A stretch of DNA of 64,000 nucleotides from Mucilaginibacter daejeonensis. GTDB taxonomy: Bacteria; Bacteroidota; Bacteroidia; Sphingobacteriales; Sphingobacteriaceae. Of this stretch, positions 35,164 through 44,057 are shown in pieces. Position 1 is the stretch's first letter, and the number at the start of each line of letters is the position of its first letter. Made by a program: the position numbers and the translations under genes. The notes below the pieces were generated by a model. The model saw only the letters and a list, made by a program, of their open reading frames with translations. It made no database searches and had not been told where the DNA came from. The stretch spans positions 3,782,001 to 3,846,000 of the forward strand of contig NZ_CP086068.1 in the NCBI RefSeq assembly GCF_020783335.1, written 5' to 3'.

Positions 35164-35772
35164 ATGAACGTATATCGGTATGCCCTGCTTGCCTTTTTGA
35201 TAGTGCTTGGCCGTGCCTACGCGCAGGTGCCGCCGCGGGGCAGCATCATACAGCGGGTGGATGACCAGATCATGATCGATCTGGCCGACCACCGCACCCC
35301 AAAGGGTACCAGCTTCAACTACTTTATGTCGCAATCCAACATGTACGGTAATATTCTGATACCGGCCGGGTTACTGGCAGGCGGCATCATCGATAATAAC
35401 AAGGAGATGCGGCAGAATGCCTTATATGTAGCCAGCAGTACGCTGATATCATATGGCACCATATCGCTCATCAAGCGTTTGGTTAAACGGCCTAGGCCCT
35501 ACCGGGGCAACTTCCGTATCGTGCCTGTGTATTTGCCTAATGAATACTCGTTCCCTTCGGGACATTCGGCCTCATCGGTAAGTACGGCAACGGCCTTGTC
35601 GCTCGCTTACCCTAAATGGTATGTGATCGCGCCAACAGCCTTGTGGGCGTCGTCGATCGTGTACTCGCGCATGTACCTAGGTGCACATTACCCAAGTGAT
35701 GTTGCCGCAGGCAGCCTGATCGGTGCGGGTACCGCGGTGTACTTTAACACGATCCGCAAGCGGGTACAGTGA
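35164..35772 (+). CDS. PAP2 family phosphatase
   Basis: A 202-residue protein. The start is MNVYRYALLAFLIVLGRAYAQ, a signal peptide; an ATG three codons earlier (35155) is equally possible. The three phosphatase motifs are intact: KRLVKRPRPYRG, FPSGHSASS and SRMYLGAHYPSDV. The family removes phosphate from lipids such as undecaprenyl pyrophosphate or phosphatidic acid, or from soluble phosphates, here on the outer side of the membrane. A TATTTTTG element (35139-35146) lies close upstream, suggesting a very short leader. Confidence 0.92.
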   Translation: MNVYRYALLAFLIVLGRAYAQVPPRGSIIQRVDDQIMIDLADHRTPKGTSFNYFMSQSNMYGNILIPAGLLAGGIIDNNKEMRQNALYVASSTLISYGTISLIKRLVKRPRPYRGNFRIVPVYLPNEYSFPSGHSASSVSTATALSLAYPKWYVIAPTALWASSIVYSRMYLGAHYPSDVAAGSLIGAGTAVYFNTIRKRVQ

Positions 35773-35875
35773 TCACCCACGCTTTTGCCCTGGCTACAGC
35801 CGGCCTCTTAAAGCCAACTATTTTTGTATTTTTGCTTTTTGCAAGTAGGGCTTCTTGTGCCCCAAAGCTGTATAC

Positions 35876-36826
35876 ATGGACATCTCAGTTGTAGTACCGC
35901 TATATAACGAAGTAGAATCGTTACCTGAACTTACCTCATGGATAAGCCGGGTAATGGATGAAAATAAGTTCACCTATGAGGTGCTGTTGGTGGATGATGG
36001 CAGTAACGACGGATCGTGGGACATGATCTGCAAATTACATCAGCAAAATGCACTGATCAAGGGCATCAAATTCAGGCGTAATTACGGCAAATCGGCCGCA
36101 TTGAACACCGGCTTTGAGGCCGCTAAAGGCAATGTGGTGATCACCATGGACGCCGATCTGCAGGACAGCCCCGGCGAGATCCCTGAGCTCTACCGCCGTA
36201 TCACCGAGGAAAAATTCGACCTGATATCGGGCTGGAAGGCCAAGCGTTACGACCCGCTTAGCAAGACCATCCCTACCCGTTTGTTCAATGCTGCTACCCG
36301 TAGTATGTCGGGCATACACAACCTGCACGATTTTAACTGCGGACTTAAAGCTTATCGCAACACAGTGGTCAAGAACATTGAGGTTTACGGCGAGATGCAC
36401 CGATATATACCGGTGTTGGCCAAGTGGGCAGGCTTTACTAAGATCGGTGAGCAGATCGTAGAACACCGCGCCCGCAAATATGGCAAGACCAAGTTCGGTA
36501 TGAGCCGCTTTGTGAACGGTTTTTTAGATCTGTTGTCCATATTCTTTGTCGGAAAGTTCGGCAAGCGCCCTATGCACTTTTTTGGTTCGATGGGCGTATT
36601 GAGCTTTTTCATCGGTTTGATCATGGCGATATGGATCCTGGTCGAAAAACAGATACACATCGCCAATAATGAAAAGTACCGCGACGCTACCGACCACCCT
36701 TTGTTCTACATCGCATTGGTGGCCATCGTAGTAGGTTTCCAGTTGTTCCTGACGGGCTTTGTGGCCGAATTGGTATCCCGCAACGCATCCGAACGTAATA
36801 ATTATCAGATCGAAGAGCGACTATAG
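35876..36826 (+). CDS. Family 2 glycosyltransferase, GtrB/DPM1-like
   Basis: A 316-residue protein starting MDISVVVPLYNEVESL. GT-A motifs: VDDGSNDGSWD (donor binding) and ITMDADLQDSPGEIP (DxD with the QD of polyprenyl-phosphate GTs), then DFNCGLKAY and RHR-like HRARKYGKTKFG. Two C-terminal membrane helices (FGSMGVLSFFIGLIMAIWILV, FYIALVAIVVGFQLFLTGFV). It would make a polyprenyl-phosphate sugar at the inner membrane. Two overlapping TATTTTTG boxes (35819-35834) lie upstream. Its stop codon is directly followed by the left inverted repeat of the four-helix-bundle element. Confidence 0.95.
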   Translation: MDISVVVPLYNEVESLPELTSWISRVMDENKFTYEVLLVDDGSNDGSWDMICKLHQQNALIKGIKFRRNYGKSAALNTGFEAAKGNVVITMDADLQDSPGEIPELYRRITEEKFDLISGWKAKRYDPLSKTIPTRLFNAATRSMSGIHNLHDFNCGLKAYRNTVVKNIEVYGEMHRYIPVLAKWAGFTKIGEQIVEHRARKYGKTKFGMSRFVNGFLDLLSIFFVGKFGKRPMHFFGSMGVLSFFIGLIMAIWILVEKQIHIANNEKYRDATDHPLFYIALVAIVVGFQLFLTGFVAELVSRNASERNNYQIEERL

Positions 36827-36859
36827 GATATCGGAGGTCGGATGTTCGATCTCGGATTT
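36827..36859. repeat. Left inverted-repeat arm flanking the four-helix-bundle gene
   Basis: 33 bp, 29/33 identical to the reverse complement of 37260-37292. Mismatches are at arm positions 4, 10, 11 and 25. It starts at the first base after the glycosyltransferase stop codon. Confidence 0.85.
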
Positions 36860-36883
36860 ATAATATCCAGACCGGTCAAGAGA

Positions 36884-37189
36884 ATGGACAAGACAGAACT
36901 TAAACGCAGGACCCAGCTTTTTGCTGTGAACACCATCAAATTTGTGGAAGGGATCCGTCCATCAGGTTCTTTGAAGATCTTGACCAATCAAATCTTAAGA
37001 AGTTCTACATTGGTAGGCGCAAATTATCGCTCCGCATGCAAAGCCAAATCAACAGCCGACTTCATTAATAAGATCATAATTGTTGAAGAAGAATCTGACG
37101 AATCTATCTATTGGTTCGAGTTAATGGAAATGTCAGGATTGGTTGGGCCGCACCTTGTAGCCCCATTAAAAAAAAAGCGGACGAACTGA
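36884..37189 (+). pseudogene. Four-helix-bundle protein (S23/IVS family), frameshifted in an A9 run
   Basis: The frame starts MDKTELKRRTQLFAVNTIKF, the standard opening of the four-helix-bundle family found in 23S rRNA intervening sequences and as stand-alone genes, and includes SSTLVGANYRSACKAKSTADFINKI and VEEESDESIYWFELM. The frame ends early as KKKRTN. One extra A in the A9 run (37168-37176) would continue KKADELTAIFTAIGKTAR to a TGA at 37249-37251, which is the usual family ending. So the gene is one base short of full length, or is read by slippage at the A run. Function unknown; the family is thought to bind nucleic acid. Confidence 0.85.
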
Positions 37190-37259
37190 CAGCAATATTT
37201 ACTGCGATCGGTAAGACCGCAAGAGCAAATCAAAAAAACAAGAACGTTTGATCTCAGTT

Positions 37260-37292
37260 AAATCCGACATCGAACATCCGAATTCCGAGATC
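37260..37292. repeat. Right inverted-repeat arm flanking the four-helix-bundle gene
   Basis: 33 bp, the reverse-complement partner of 36827-36859 (29/33). It ends 3 bp before the ATG of the second glycosyltransferase. Confidence 0.85.
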
Positions 37293-37295
37293 AGA

Positions 37296-38264
37296 ATGTT
37301 TTTTTCCATCATCATACCACTCTATAACCGTCCTCAAGAAATTAAGGAACTATTGCATAGCCTTACCCGGCAAACCTACATGCAATTTGAGGTTTTGGTG
37401 ATCGAGGATGGATCGACCAATGATTCCCGCGATATAGTGGCGTCATTTGCCGATAAGCTGGATGTACATTATTATTTTAAACCGAACGAAGGACAAGGTT
37501 TTAGCCGCAATTTTGGTTTTGAACGGGCCAAAGGCAGCTACTTCATCATCTTCGATTCGGATTGCCTGATCCCACATAACTATCTCGAGATCGTTAAACA
37601 CCGCTTGGAGACCGACTACCTGGACGCCTATGGTGGTCCTGACGCTGCGCATACCAGTTTTACGCCCATGCAAAAGGCCATTAGCTACAGCATGACCTCT
37701 CCCTTCACCACCGGTGGTATAAGGGGCAACAAAAAAGGCATCGGGCAATTCCATCCGCGTAGCTTTAATATGGGTGTATCGCGGGAGGTTTGGGAAACGG
37801 TCGGCGGCTTTATCATCACCCGCTTGGGCGAAGATATCGAATACAGTATCCGTATACACACTGCCGGGTTCAAGATCGGGCTCATCCCAGATGCCAAGGT
37901 TTACCATAAACGCCGCACCAGCTACCTGCAATTTTATAAACAACTGCACTTTTTTGGCAGGGCACGTATCAACATCTACAAGTTCTTCCCTAATGAGTTA
38001 AAACCGGTGCATTTTTTCCCGGCGGTTTTCACGTTGGGCGTGATATTCACGTTGCTGTTCGATCTGTTGGGATGGCAGTTAGGCATGATCGGTAACTATG
38101 TGTTACTACTTTTTACTTTGTTGATATTTTTTCATTCTTTATTTCAAAACAGATCGTTAAAAGTTGCATTTTTGAGCATAGGCGCGGCCTTTATTCAACT
38201 CATTGCATACGGCTTAGGATTTATGCAGGACCTATGGAAGCGTGTTATTTTTAAACGATCATAA
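37296..38264 (+). CDS. Family 2 glycosyltransferase
   Basis: A 322-residue protein starting MFFSIIIPLYNRPQEI; earlier codons lie in the inverted repeat. GT-A motifs: VIEDGSTNDSRD, FDSD (acting as DxD) at FIIFDSDCLIP, then GPDAAHTSFTPM and GEDIEYSIRIH with the ED acid. The C-terminal part has about three membrane helices (FFPAVFTLGVIFTLLFDLLG, YVLLLFTLLIFFHSLF, VAFLSIGAAFIQLIAYGLGF). It would transfer a sugar at the inner membrane. It is followed after 6 bp by a membrane protein gene. Confidence 0.94.
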   Translation: MFFSIIIPLYNRPQEIKELLHSLTRQTYMQFEVLVIEDGSTNDSRDIVASFADKLDVHYYFKPNEGQGFSRNFGFERAKGSYFIIFDSDCLIPHNYLEIVKHRLETDYLDAYGGPDAAHTSFTPMQKAISYSMTSPFTTGGIRGNKKGIGQFHPRSFNMGVSREVWETVGGFIITRLGEDIEYSIRIHTAGFKIGLIPDAKVYHKRRTSYLQFYKQLHFFGRARINIYKFFPNELKPVHFFPAVFTLGVIFTLLFDLLGWQLGMIGNYVLLLFTLLIFFHSLFQNRSLKVAFLSIGAAFIQLIAYGLGFMQDLWKRVIFKRS

Positions 38265-38270
38265 GCACCT

Positions 38271-39044
38271 ATGTATCACCCGTTCTCCGTTCCCGAAACC
38301 ATTAAAACAGCGTGGAACGTCATCAAGAAGAATTATGTTTCGCTGATCGTGTATTCGATCATCTCGCTGATCTGCTATGAGGTGATCAAATTCTTCACCG
38401 GCTTTATCGTGGTATATGATAACCAGTACAGCCAGGTAGCGTTCGTTTTCTTCATGATGCTGGTTCAATCATACATCGTACTGAGTTTTTATAAACTGAT
38501 ACTCACCTTGATGGACCGGGAGTATTACGAGTTCGAGTTCAAGGACATACTGCCATCGTTCCGTATGGCGCTATCTTTCGTCACTATAGCGGTACTTTAC
38601 ACCTTTTTGATCGGCACGATCATGTTCATCAACTTTCGGCTCGATCTTACTGAAAGTGCCCGCGCCATTGTGGATAAGGTAGAGATACTGGCCTTAGGTT
38701 ACCTACTAGTCAGATCCATGTTCTGCCTGTGCTTCATCGTTGATGAGGATTCAGGCCCCATCGAATCGCTCAAGCAGAGCTTCTTTATCACGTGGAATAA
38801 CTTCTTCAAACTCCTGTCACTGATATTGATCGTGGTCATCTTTGTAGCCTTGCTGTTGATCATTATCAACCTGATCATCACTACCATGTTCGATCTGGAT
38901 AATGACAGCTATGTGTTCAAACTGGCGGCCATCTGCTGGTTCGCTATATCGTTCCCTACGGTACAAGTGATGATCATGGCCAGCTATCGCAAACTGGTAT
39001 ACGCCCACCAGGATGTGGACGACGACGTATCGGAAACCTTATAA
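38271..39044 (+). CDS. Hypothetical multi-pass membrane protein
   Basis: A 257-residue protein with about five to six membrane segments (VSLIVYSIISLICYEVIKFF, AFVFFMMLVQSYIVLSFYKLIL, IAVLYTFLIGTIMFI, LSLILIVVIFVALLLIIINLII, WFAISFPTVQVMIMASY) and an acidic tail. The layout resembles glycerophosphoryl diester-type or DUF975-like integral proteins, but I cannot assign it. It lies 6 bp after the glycosyltransferase and 2 bp before the GH3-family gene, so the three form an operon. Confidence 0.8.
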   Translation: MYHPFSVPETIKTAWNVIKKNYVSLIVYSIISLICYEVIKFFTGFIVVYDNQYSQVAFVFFMMLVQSYIVLSFYKLILTLMDREYYEFEFKDILPSFRMALSFVTIAVLYTFLIGTIMFINFRLDLTESARAIVDKVEILALGYLLVRSMFCLCFIVDEDSGPIESLKQSFFITWNNFFKLLSLILIVVIFVALLLIIINLIITTMFDLDNDSYVFKLAAICWFAISFPTVQVMIMASYRKLVYAHQDVDDDVSETL

Positions 39045-39046
39045 CT

Positions 39047-40543
39047 ATGGGGCTAAAAGCTGCTTTAAGCAAACTATTTGCCGCGTGGGTGAACCGCGAC
39101 ATGGACCGCATGAGGCAAAACGCTGTAGCCATGCAACAGCAACTCATGCTTCAGCTCATCGAACAGGCAGCCCATACAGCATTTGGAAAAGACCATCGCT
39201 TTAACGAGATCACTTCTTATGCTGACTTCAAAGCGAACGTTCCTGTGGCCGATTATGAAGATCTACGCCCTTACATTGACCGGGTGACCAACGGCGAGGC
39301 CGACGTGATGTGGCCTGGAAAGCCGGCCTACCTGGCCAAGACCTCGGGTACCACTTCAGGGGTCAAGTACATCCCCATCTCCAAGGAGAGCATGCCCGAA
39401 CATATTAAAGCCGCACGTAACGCCCTGCTGAGTTATATACATGAGACCGGAAAGGCCGACTTTGTGGACGGCAAGATGATATTTCTACAGGGAAGTCCTA
39501 TCATGAGTAAAAAGCATGGCGTGGCTGTGGGCCGTTTGTCGGGCATCGTAGCTCATCATGTGCCTGCTTATCTGCAAAAGAACAGACTGCCCAGCTACGA
39601 GGTGAATTGCATTGAAGACTGGGAGCAAAAGGTAGATGCCATTGTGAACGAGACGTACAACGAGGACATGCGCCTCATCTCGGGTATACCTCCTTGGTGT
39701 CAGATGTACTTCGACCGCCTATCAGCCAAGGCAGGCGACAAGAAGATCAAAGATATCTTCCCCAACTTTAAGCTGTTCGTGTATGGAGGGGTGAATTACG
39801 AACCTTATCGTGCGCGCATAGAAGAAAGCATCGGTTTCGGGATCGATACCATCGAGACCTACCCGGCCTCTGAAGGTTTCATTGCCTTTCAGGATTCACA
39901 AAAAGACAAAGGTTTGCTGTTACAGGTTAACTCGGGCATTTTTTACGAGTTCATCCCCAGCGAAGAATATTTTAATTCCTCTCCAACGCGTCTGAGTTTA
40001 GCCGAGGTGGAACTGAATAAGAACTATGCGCTCATACTGAACACCAATGCCGGCCTTTGGGGGTACAGCATAGGCGATACCATTAAGTTCACCTCACTTG
40101 CTCCCTACAAGATCGTGGTGACCGGACGCATCAAGCACTATATATCGGCCTTTGGCGAACACGTGATCGGCGAAGAGGTAGAACACGCCCTCATGAGCGT
40201 TGCCCAGCAGGAAGGCGTGGATGTAGTAGAATTCACTGTAGCCCCTCAAGTTACGCCCGATAGCGGGTTGCCTTACCACGAATGGTTCGTTGAGTTCGGT
40301 AGAGGGCCTGCTGATATGGAGGCCTTTGCTACCAAGGTGGATCAAGCCCTGCAAAAAAAGAACATTTACTATTTTGACCTGATCGAGGGTAACATCCTGC
40401 GCCCGCTGATCATTCGTAGCCTGGCACCTGATAGTTTTATTAACTACATGCGGTCGCAGGGTAAGCTGGGCGGCCAAAACAAGGTACCGCGCCTATCTAA
40501 CGACCGCAAGATCGCCGATGCGCTTGCACAATACGTTATTTAA
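39047..40543 (+). CDS. GH3 auxin-responsive promoter family protein (acyl-adenylating)
   Basis: A 498-residue protein of the GH3 branch of the ANL adenylating superfamily. The ATP-binding loop is YLAKTSGTTSGVKYIPISK (about 104-122); YPASEGFIAFQD holds the second nucleotide motif and IKFTSLAPYKIVVTGRIKHYISAFGEHV the hinge region. Plant GH3 enzymes join amino acids to auxin or jasmonate; bacterial members are widespread in Bacteroidota and their substrates are unknown. Placement after glycosyltransferases and a membrane protein suggests an envelope or lipid acyl substrate. Length is somewhat short compared with plant members. Confidence 0.93.
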   Translation: MGLKAALSKLFAAWVNRDMDRMRQNAVAMQQQLMLQLIEQAAHTAFGKDHRFNEITSYADFKANVPVADYEDLRPYIDRVTNGEADVMWPGKPAYLAKTSGTTSGVKYIPISKESMPEHIKAARNALLSYIHETGKADFVDGKMIFLQGSPIMSKKHGVAVGRLSGIVAHHVPAYLQKNRLPSYEVNCIEDWEQKVDAIVNETYNEDMRLISGIPPWCQMYFDRLSAKAGDKKIKDIFPNFKLFVYGGVNYEPYRARIEESIGFGIDTIETYPASEGFIAFQDSQKDKGLLLQVNSGIFYEFIPSEEYFNSSPTRLSLAEVELNKNYALILNTNAGLWGYSIGDTIKFTSLAPYKIVVTGRIKHYISAFGEHVIGEEVEHALMSVAQQEGVDVVEFTVAPQVTPDSGLPYHEWFVEFGRGPADMEAFATKVDQALQKKNIYYFDLIEGNILRPLIIRSLAPDSFINYMRSQGKLGGQNKVPRLSNDRKIADALAQYVI

Positions 40544-40629
40544 CCTTAATTTTAAACTTGCTTTTGCTACACGTACAACCGTTCAACAATAGTTAACGTA
40601 TCTAAGTAAAAGCTTTTACCATACAAGTT

Positions 40630-41847
40630 TTGGACAATAACACTGTTAAGAATATCGCCATACTTGGGTCTACCGGTAGCATTGGTACCCAAACCATGGA
40701 GGTGATAGCCGAAAACCCCGACCGCTTCAAGGTACATGTACTTACGGCCAACCGTAATGCTGATCTGCTTATTCAGCAGGCATTAGCGTGTCGCCCGGCC
40801 TATGCCGTGATATGCGACGAAAGTCTTTACGAGCACGTCCGCACCGCATTAGCAGGTATTGATACTAAGGTACTTGCCGGATACAGTGAGGTAAAGCAGA
40901 TCGTGACCCTGCCTGAGATAGATATCGTACTTACCGCCATGGTCGGCTTTGCCGGCCTGGAGCCTACCATCAATGCCATCAAAGCAGGGAAGGACATTGC
41001 CTTAGCCAATAAAGAGACCTTAGTGGTAGCTGGCGAACTGATCACCGCTTTGGCGGCAGAGAACGACGTCAAGCTTTTGCCGGTAGATTCGGAGCATTCA
41101 GCCATATTTCAGTGCTTGGCCGGAGAGGAAAAGAACCCCATCGAAAAGATCATTCTGACCGCTTCGGGCGGCCCGTTCCGGGGTAAGGATAGCGCATACC
41201 TGTCGAACGTGACACGTCATCAGGCCCTTAAACATCCCAACTGGGTAATGGGCGCCAAGATCACGATAGATTCGGCTTCGTTAATGAATAAAGGCCTGGA
41301 GGTGATCGAGGCTAAATGGCTTTTCGACCTTGACCTGGAACAGATCGACGTGATCGTGCACCCGCAATCTATTATCCATTCGCTGGTTCAATTTGAGGAT
41401 GGATCGATGAAGGCGCAAATGGGGCTGCCTGACATGAAGTTGCCGATACAATATGCGTTGGGCTATCCCGAGCGGATCAAGAACGACTACAAACGCTTTG
41501 ATTTCACCAATTATCCGAACCTGACCTTTGAAAAGCCCGATCTGGAAACCTTCCGCAATCTGGCCTTTGCCTATGAGGCCCTGCGCATTGGTGGTAACAT
41601 GCCTTGCATAGTTAACGCGGCTAACGAGATCGCTGTGGAAGGCTTTTTGAATGATAAGGTGTCCTTTTTGGGCATGAGCGAAATAATTGGGTCATGCATG
41701 CAACAAATAGCCCCTATCAAGCATCCAACCCTTGCCGACTATTTGAATACTGATAAAGAAACACGCATCTTAGCGCAAAATTTAATTACGCGAACGCCGT
41801 TAAAGGCAGGTAGCGTTCAAGTTACACACGACGTACAACAACAATAA
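40630..41847 (+). CDS. dxr: 1-deoxy-D-xylulose 5-phosphate reductoisomerase
   Basis: A 405-residue DXR, the second enzyme of the MEP isoprenoid pathway. NADPH motif ILGSTGSIGTQ (11-21), metal and substrate motifs PVDSEHSAIFQCL, LTASGGPFRGK, MNKGLEVIEAKWLF and NMPCIVNAANE are all present. No ATG lies near the expected N terminus, so a TTG at 40630 is the likely start. The stop overlaps the rseP start (TAATG), a tight coupling seen in many Bacteroidota. Confidence 0.97.
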   Translation: MDNNTVKNIAILGSTGSIGTQTMEVIAENPDRFKVHVLTANRNADLLIQQALACRPAYAVICDESLYEHVRTALAGIDTKVLAGYSEVKQIVTLPEIDIVLTAMVGFAGLEPTINAIKAGKDIALANKETLVVAGELITALAAENDVKLLPVDSEHSAIFQCLAGEEKNPIEKIILTASGGPFRGKDSAYLSNVTRHQALKHPNWVMGAKITIDSASLMNKGLEVIEAKWLFDLDLEQIDVIVHPQSIIHSLVQFEDGSMKAQMGLPDMKLPIQYALGYPERIKNDYKRFDFTNYPNLTFEKPDLETFRNLAFAYEALRIGGNMPCIVNAANEIAVEGFLNDKVSFLGMSEIIGSCMQQIAPIKHPTLADYLNTDKETRILAQNLITRTPLKAGSVQVTHDVQQQ

Positions 41848-43196
41848 TGGATATAGTGATCATGGCCGGCCAGTTGATACTGGGCCTTTCTATTTTGGTT
41901 ATACTGCACGAGTTCGGGCATTTTATAGCCGCAAGGGCATTCGGCATTAAGGTAGAGAAGTTCTACCTGTTCTTTGACGCCTGGAACTTTAGCCTGTTCA
42001 AGTTCAACTACAGAGGCGTAGAATACGGCATGGGCTGGTTGCCTTTAGGCGGCTATGTGAAGATCGCCGGTATGATCGATGAATCGATGGATACCGAGCA
42101 AATGGCAGGCCCGCCACAACCATGGGAATTTCGGTCAAAACCGGCCTGGCAGCGTTTGATCGTGATGCTGGGTGGTATCGTGGTCAACATTATACTGGGT
42201 ATCGTTATATTTTGGGTACTCACCATTAAATATGGCGAAAGCTATATTCCCAACGATAATTTGAGATACGGTATCGTACCGGGTAAGATCGGTCAGGGTA
42301 TCGGCCTTAAAGCGGGCGATAAGATCACTAAAGTAAATGGTGTGAAAGTGGAGCGCTTTGAGGACCTGGTGAGTTCAAGAGTATTGATGGGCAACAGCAC
42401 GCTTACCGTGCAACGCGGAGCGCAAACACTACAGATCAAGGTACCAGGTGGTATCCTGAACGATGTATCAGATCTGGGTATCGAGCAGTTCATCAGTCGC
42501 ATGCCACGTACCACTTTCGCAGTTGATTCGGTAGTGGCTGGTAGTAATGCACAACGCGCGGGCCTTCGCCGTGGCGATAGCATTATAGCAGTTAACAATG
42601 TACCGATCCACTTTTACGATCAGTTCCAGACCGAGTTGCAAAAATACAAAGATAAAAAGGCCGACCTTACCGTAAAACGTGATGGCACTACCCTCCCACT
42701 GTCTACCGAGGTGAATAAGGACGGCATGCTCGGCTTTAAAGACGGCCGCTACGGCATCAAGGTCAAAACCGACCTTCCATCCGAAAAGACCTTAAAATTC
42801 GGTTTCTTTGGTTCATTACCAGTAGGCGCTTCGAAAGCCTGGGGTACCTTTAGCGACAATGCCAAGGGATTGGGCAAAGTTTTCACCGGTCAGGTAAAGG
42901 CCAACAAGGCCTTATCAAGCCCTATAGGCATCGCCCGCCTATTCGGTGCTGAGGTAGATTGGTTCAGGTTCTGGAGCCTTGTAGGCCTTCTGTCGATGGC
43001 TCTGGCGCTTATGAACCTATTGCCTATACCGGCTCTTGACGGTGGCCACGCGCTGTTTCTGATCATCGAAATGATCAAAGGCAAGCCTTTAAGCGATAAG
43101 TTCCTGGAGCGTGCGCAGATCGTTGGCTTTGTGGTGCTTGTTTCGCTGATGGTATTCGTTTTTGGAAGTGATATCATGAAGATCATGAAGAAGTAG
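41847..43196 (+). CDS. rseP: RseP-type site-2 zinc metalloprotease
   Basis: A 449-residue intramembrane protease. HEFGHF (21-26) holds the zinc His pair and catalytic Glu, and NLLPIPALDGGH near the C terminus supplies the third ligand Asp. Two PDZ domains lie between (KAGDKITKVNGVKVERFED and RAGLRRGDSIIAVNNVPIHF). It would cut anti-sigma factors or other membrane proteins within the bilayer. It overlaps dxr by one base and is followed by a clear terminator. Confidence 0.96.
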   Translation: MDIVIMAGQLILGLSILVILHEFGHFIAARAFGIKVEKFYLFFDAWNFSLFKFNYRGVEYGMGWLPLGGYVKIAGMIDESMDTEQMAGPPQPWEFRSKPAWQRLIVMLGGIVVNIILGIVIFWVLTIKYGESYIPNDNLRYGIVPGKIGQGIGLKAGDKITKVNGVKVERFEDLVSSRVLMGNSTLTVQRGAQTLQIKVPGGILNDVSDLGIEQFISRMPRTTFAVDSVVAGSNAQRAGLRRGDSIIAVNNVPIHFYDQFQTELQKYKDKKADLTVKRDGTTLPLSTEVNKDGMLGFKDGRYGIKVKTDLPSEKTLKFGFFGSLPVGASKAWGTFSDNAKGLGKVFTGQVKANKALSSPIGIARLFGAEVDWFRFWSLVGLLSMALALMNLLPIPALDGGHALFLIIEMIKGKPLSDKFLERAQIVGFVVLVSLMVFVFGSDIMKIMKK

Positions 43197-43222
43197 TTCT
43201 CGGATCAATTACTGTATAATAC

Positions 43223-43252
43223 AAAGGGCCTTCCATCGCGGAAGGCCTTTTT
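43223..43252 (+). terminator. Rho-independent terminator of dxr-rseP
   Basis: An 8-bp GC-rich stem (GGCCTTCC / GGAAGGCC) extended by A/T pairs, with loop ATCGC-type and a following T5. It ends the dxr-rseP transcript. Confidence 0.9.
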
Positions 43253-43288
43253 GCTTAACTAACTACTAATTTAGAACCAAAAGCACCA

Positions 43289-43825
43289 TTAACGTTCGTA
43301 TATGATCACCGGCGACCTGCGGTCGTAAGAGGATAATGATCCCTCCATTTCCCGGACCACTTTATTCCCGTCCATGATCCGTAATTTATATCGGGCCGAA
43401 CCGTTCTCACCCACACAAGGATCAAAGTAACGAGCCCACACCTTGAAGGTACCTTTTGGTGCCGTGCCAGGAACCCAGTAAACGTTCTCATTACCACCTT
43501 CAGGGCAATCGCCGCAAAGGCAATCTACATCCATTTTACCATTTTGTGCACTGATGTTCTGGTAATTGATCACCGAACCGTTAGGCGTTTGCACATAAAG
43601 GTCAACGTCACTACCGTCGTTATTGGTGAATTGCAAATTGAAACGCGGGCTACCCGCCGACCCTTTGATCTTAGTGAAGCTATCCTCTGCATCTGGTCGG
43701 CATATTCCGGCCATGATCATGATACTGAACGCTGTAATGCCCACCGTGACCGGGGCTTTACCCAGTGTCCTTTGCTTTGACCACCAATACCAGGGCCTTA
43801 TTTGTAAATACTGGGTAAGCTGCAT
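43289..43825 (-). CDS. YfaP/DUF2135-like exported protein
   Basis: A 178-residue protein starting MQLTQYLQIRPWYWW; codons upstream of it look random. One hydrophobic segment (APVTVGITAFSIMIMAGI, about 24-41) would anchor or export it. The rest is a beta domain with TNNDGSDVDLYVQTPNGSVINY, the metal-binding D-V-D-L strand of DUF2135/YfaP proteins, and a Cys pair (VDCLCGDCPEGG) that may form disulfides. Ends with RYKLRIMDGNKVVREMEG. The domain occurs in surface proteins of unknown function. Confidence 0.75.
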   Translation of the reverse strand: MQLTQYLQIRPWYWWSKQRTLGKAPVTVGITAFSIMIMAGICRPDAEDSFTKIKGSAGSPRFNLQFTNNDGSDVDLYVQTPNGSVINYQNISAQNGKMDVDCLCGDCPEGGNENVYWVPGTAPKGTFKVWARYFDPCVGENGSARYKLRIMDGNKVVREMEGSLSSYDRRSPVIIYER

Positions 43826-44057
43826 GACCTTACAAAAATGCATGTGGAACGCATTAAAAGAATTGCCTACACAACGGAAAGTAAGCCAAGATTTGACGCA
43901 TAAATAACCGTCAAAACACGGTGCTGCATGTTTGAGAACCGACAATGAATATTTTCGACTGTCGTTCAAGCAGATGCAAAAAAGGGCCTAATTACCGTGA
44001 AAACACGGAAAAATGAATGCGAGCGGTCTTATAGTTTTAGATAAAAATATATCTAAC

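Larger units (their letters stand above)
36827..37292. mobile_element. Possible small dispersed element: four-helix-bundle gene between inverted repeats
   Basis: Two 33-bp arms, 36827-36859 and 37260-37292, are inverted copies with 29 of 33 positions identical, each built from GATNTCGGA-like units. They enclose only the small four-helix-bundle gene and separate two co-directional glycosyltransferase genes. The left arm begins right after the first stop codon, the right arm ends 3 bp before the next start codon. This is the layout of a non-autonomous insertion, but there is no transposase and no target duplication that I can identify. Confidence 0.5.

Noticed and set aside
36884..37251. Part of a 23S rRNA intervening sequence
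   Set aside because: The protein family matches, but no rRNA sequence flanks it; it is a stand-alone gene.
37443..37949. 168-codon frame antisense to the second glycosyltransferase
   Set aside because: The plus-strand frame has full GT-A motifs and the antisense one has none.
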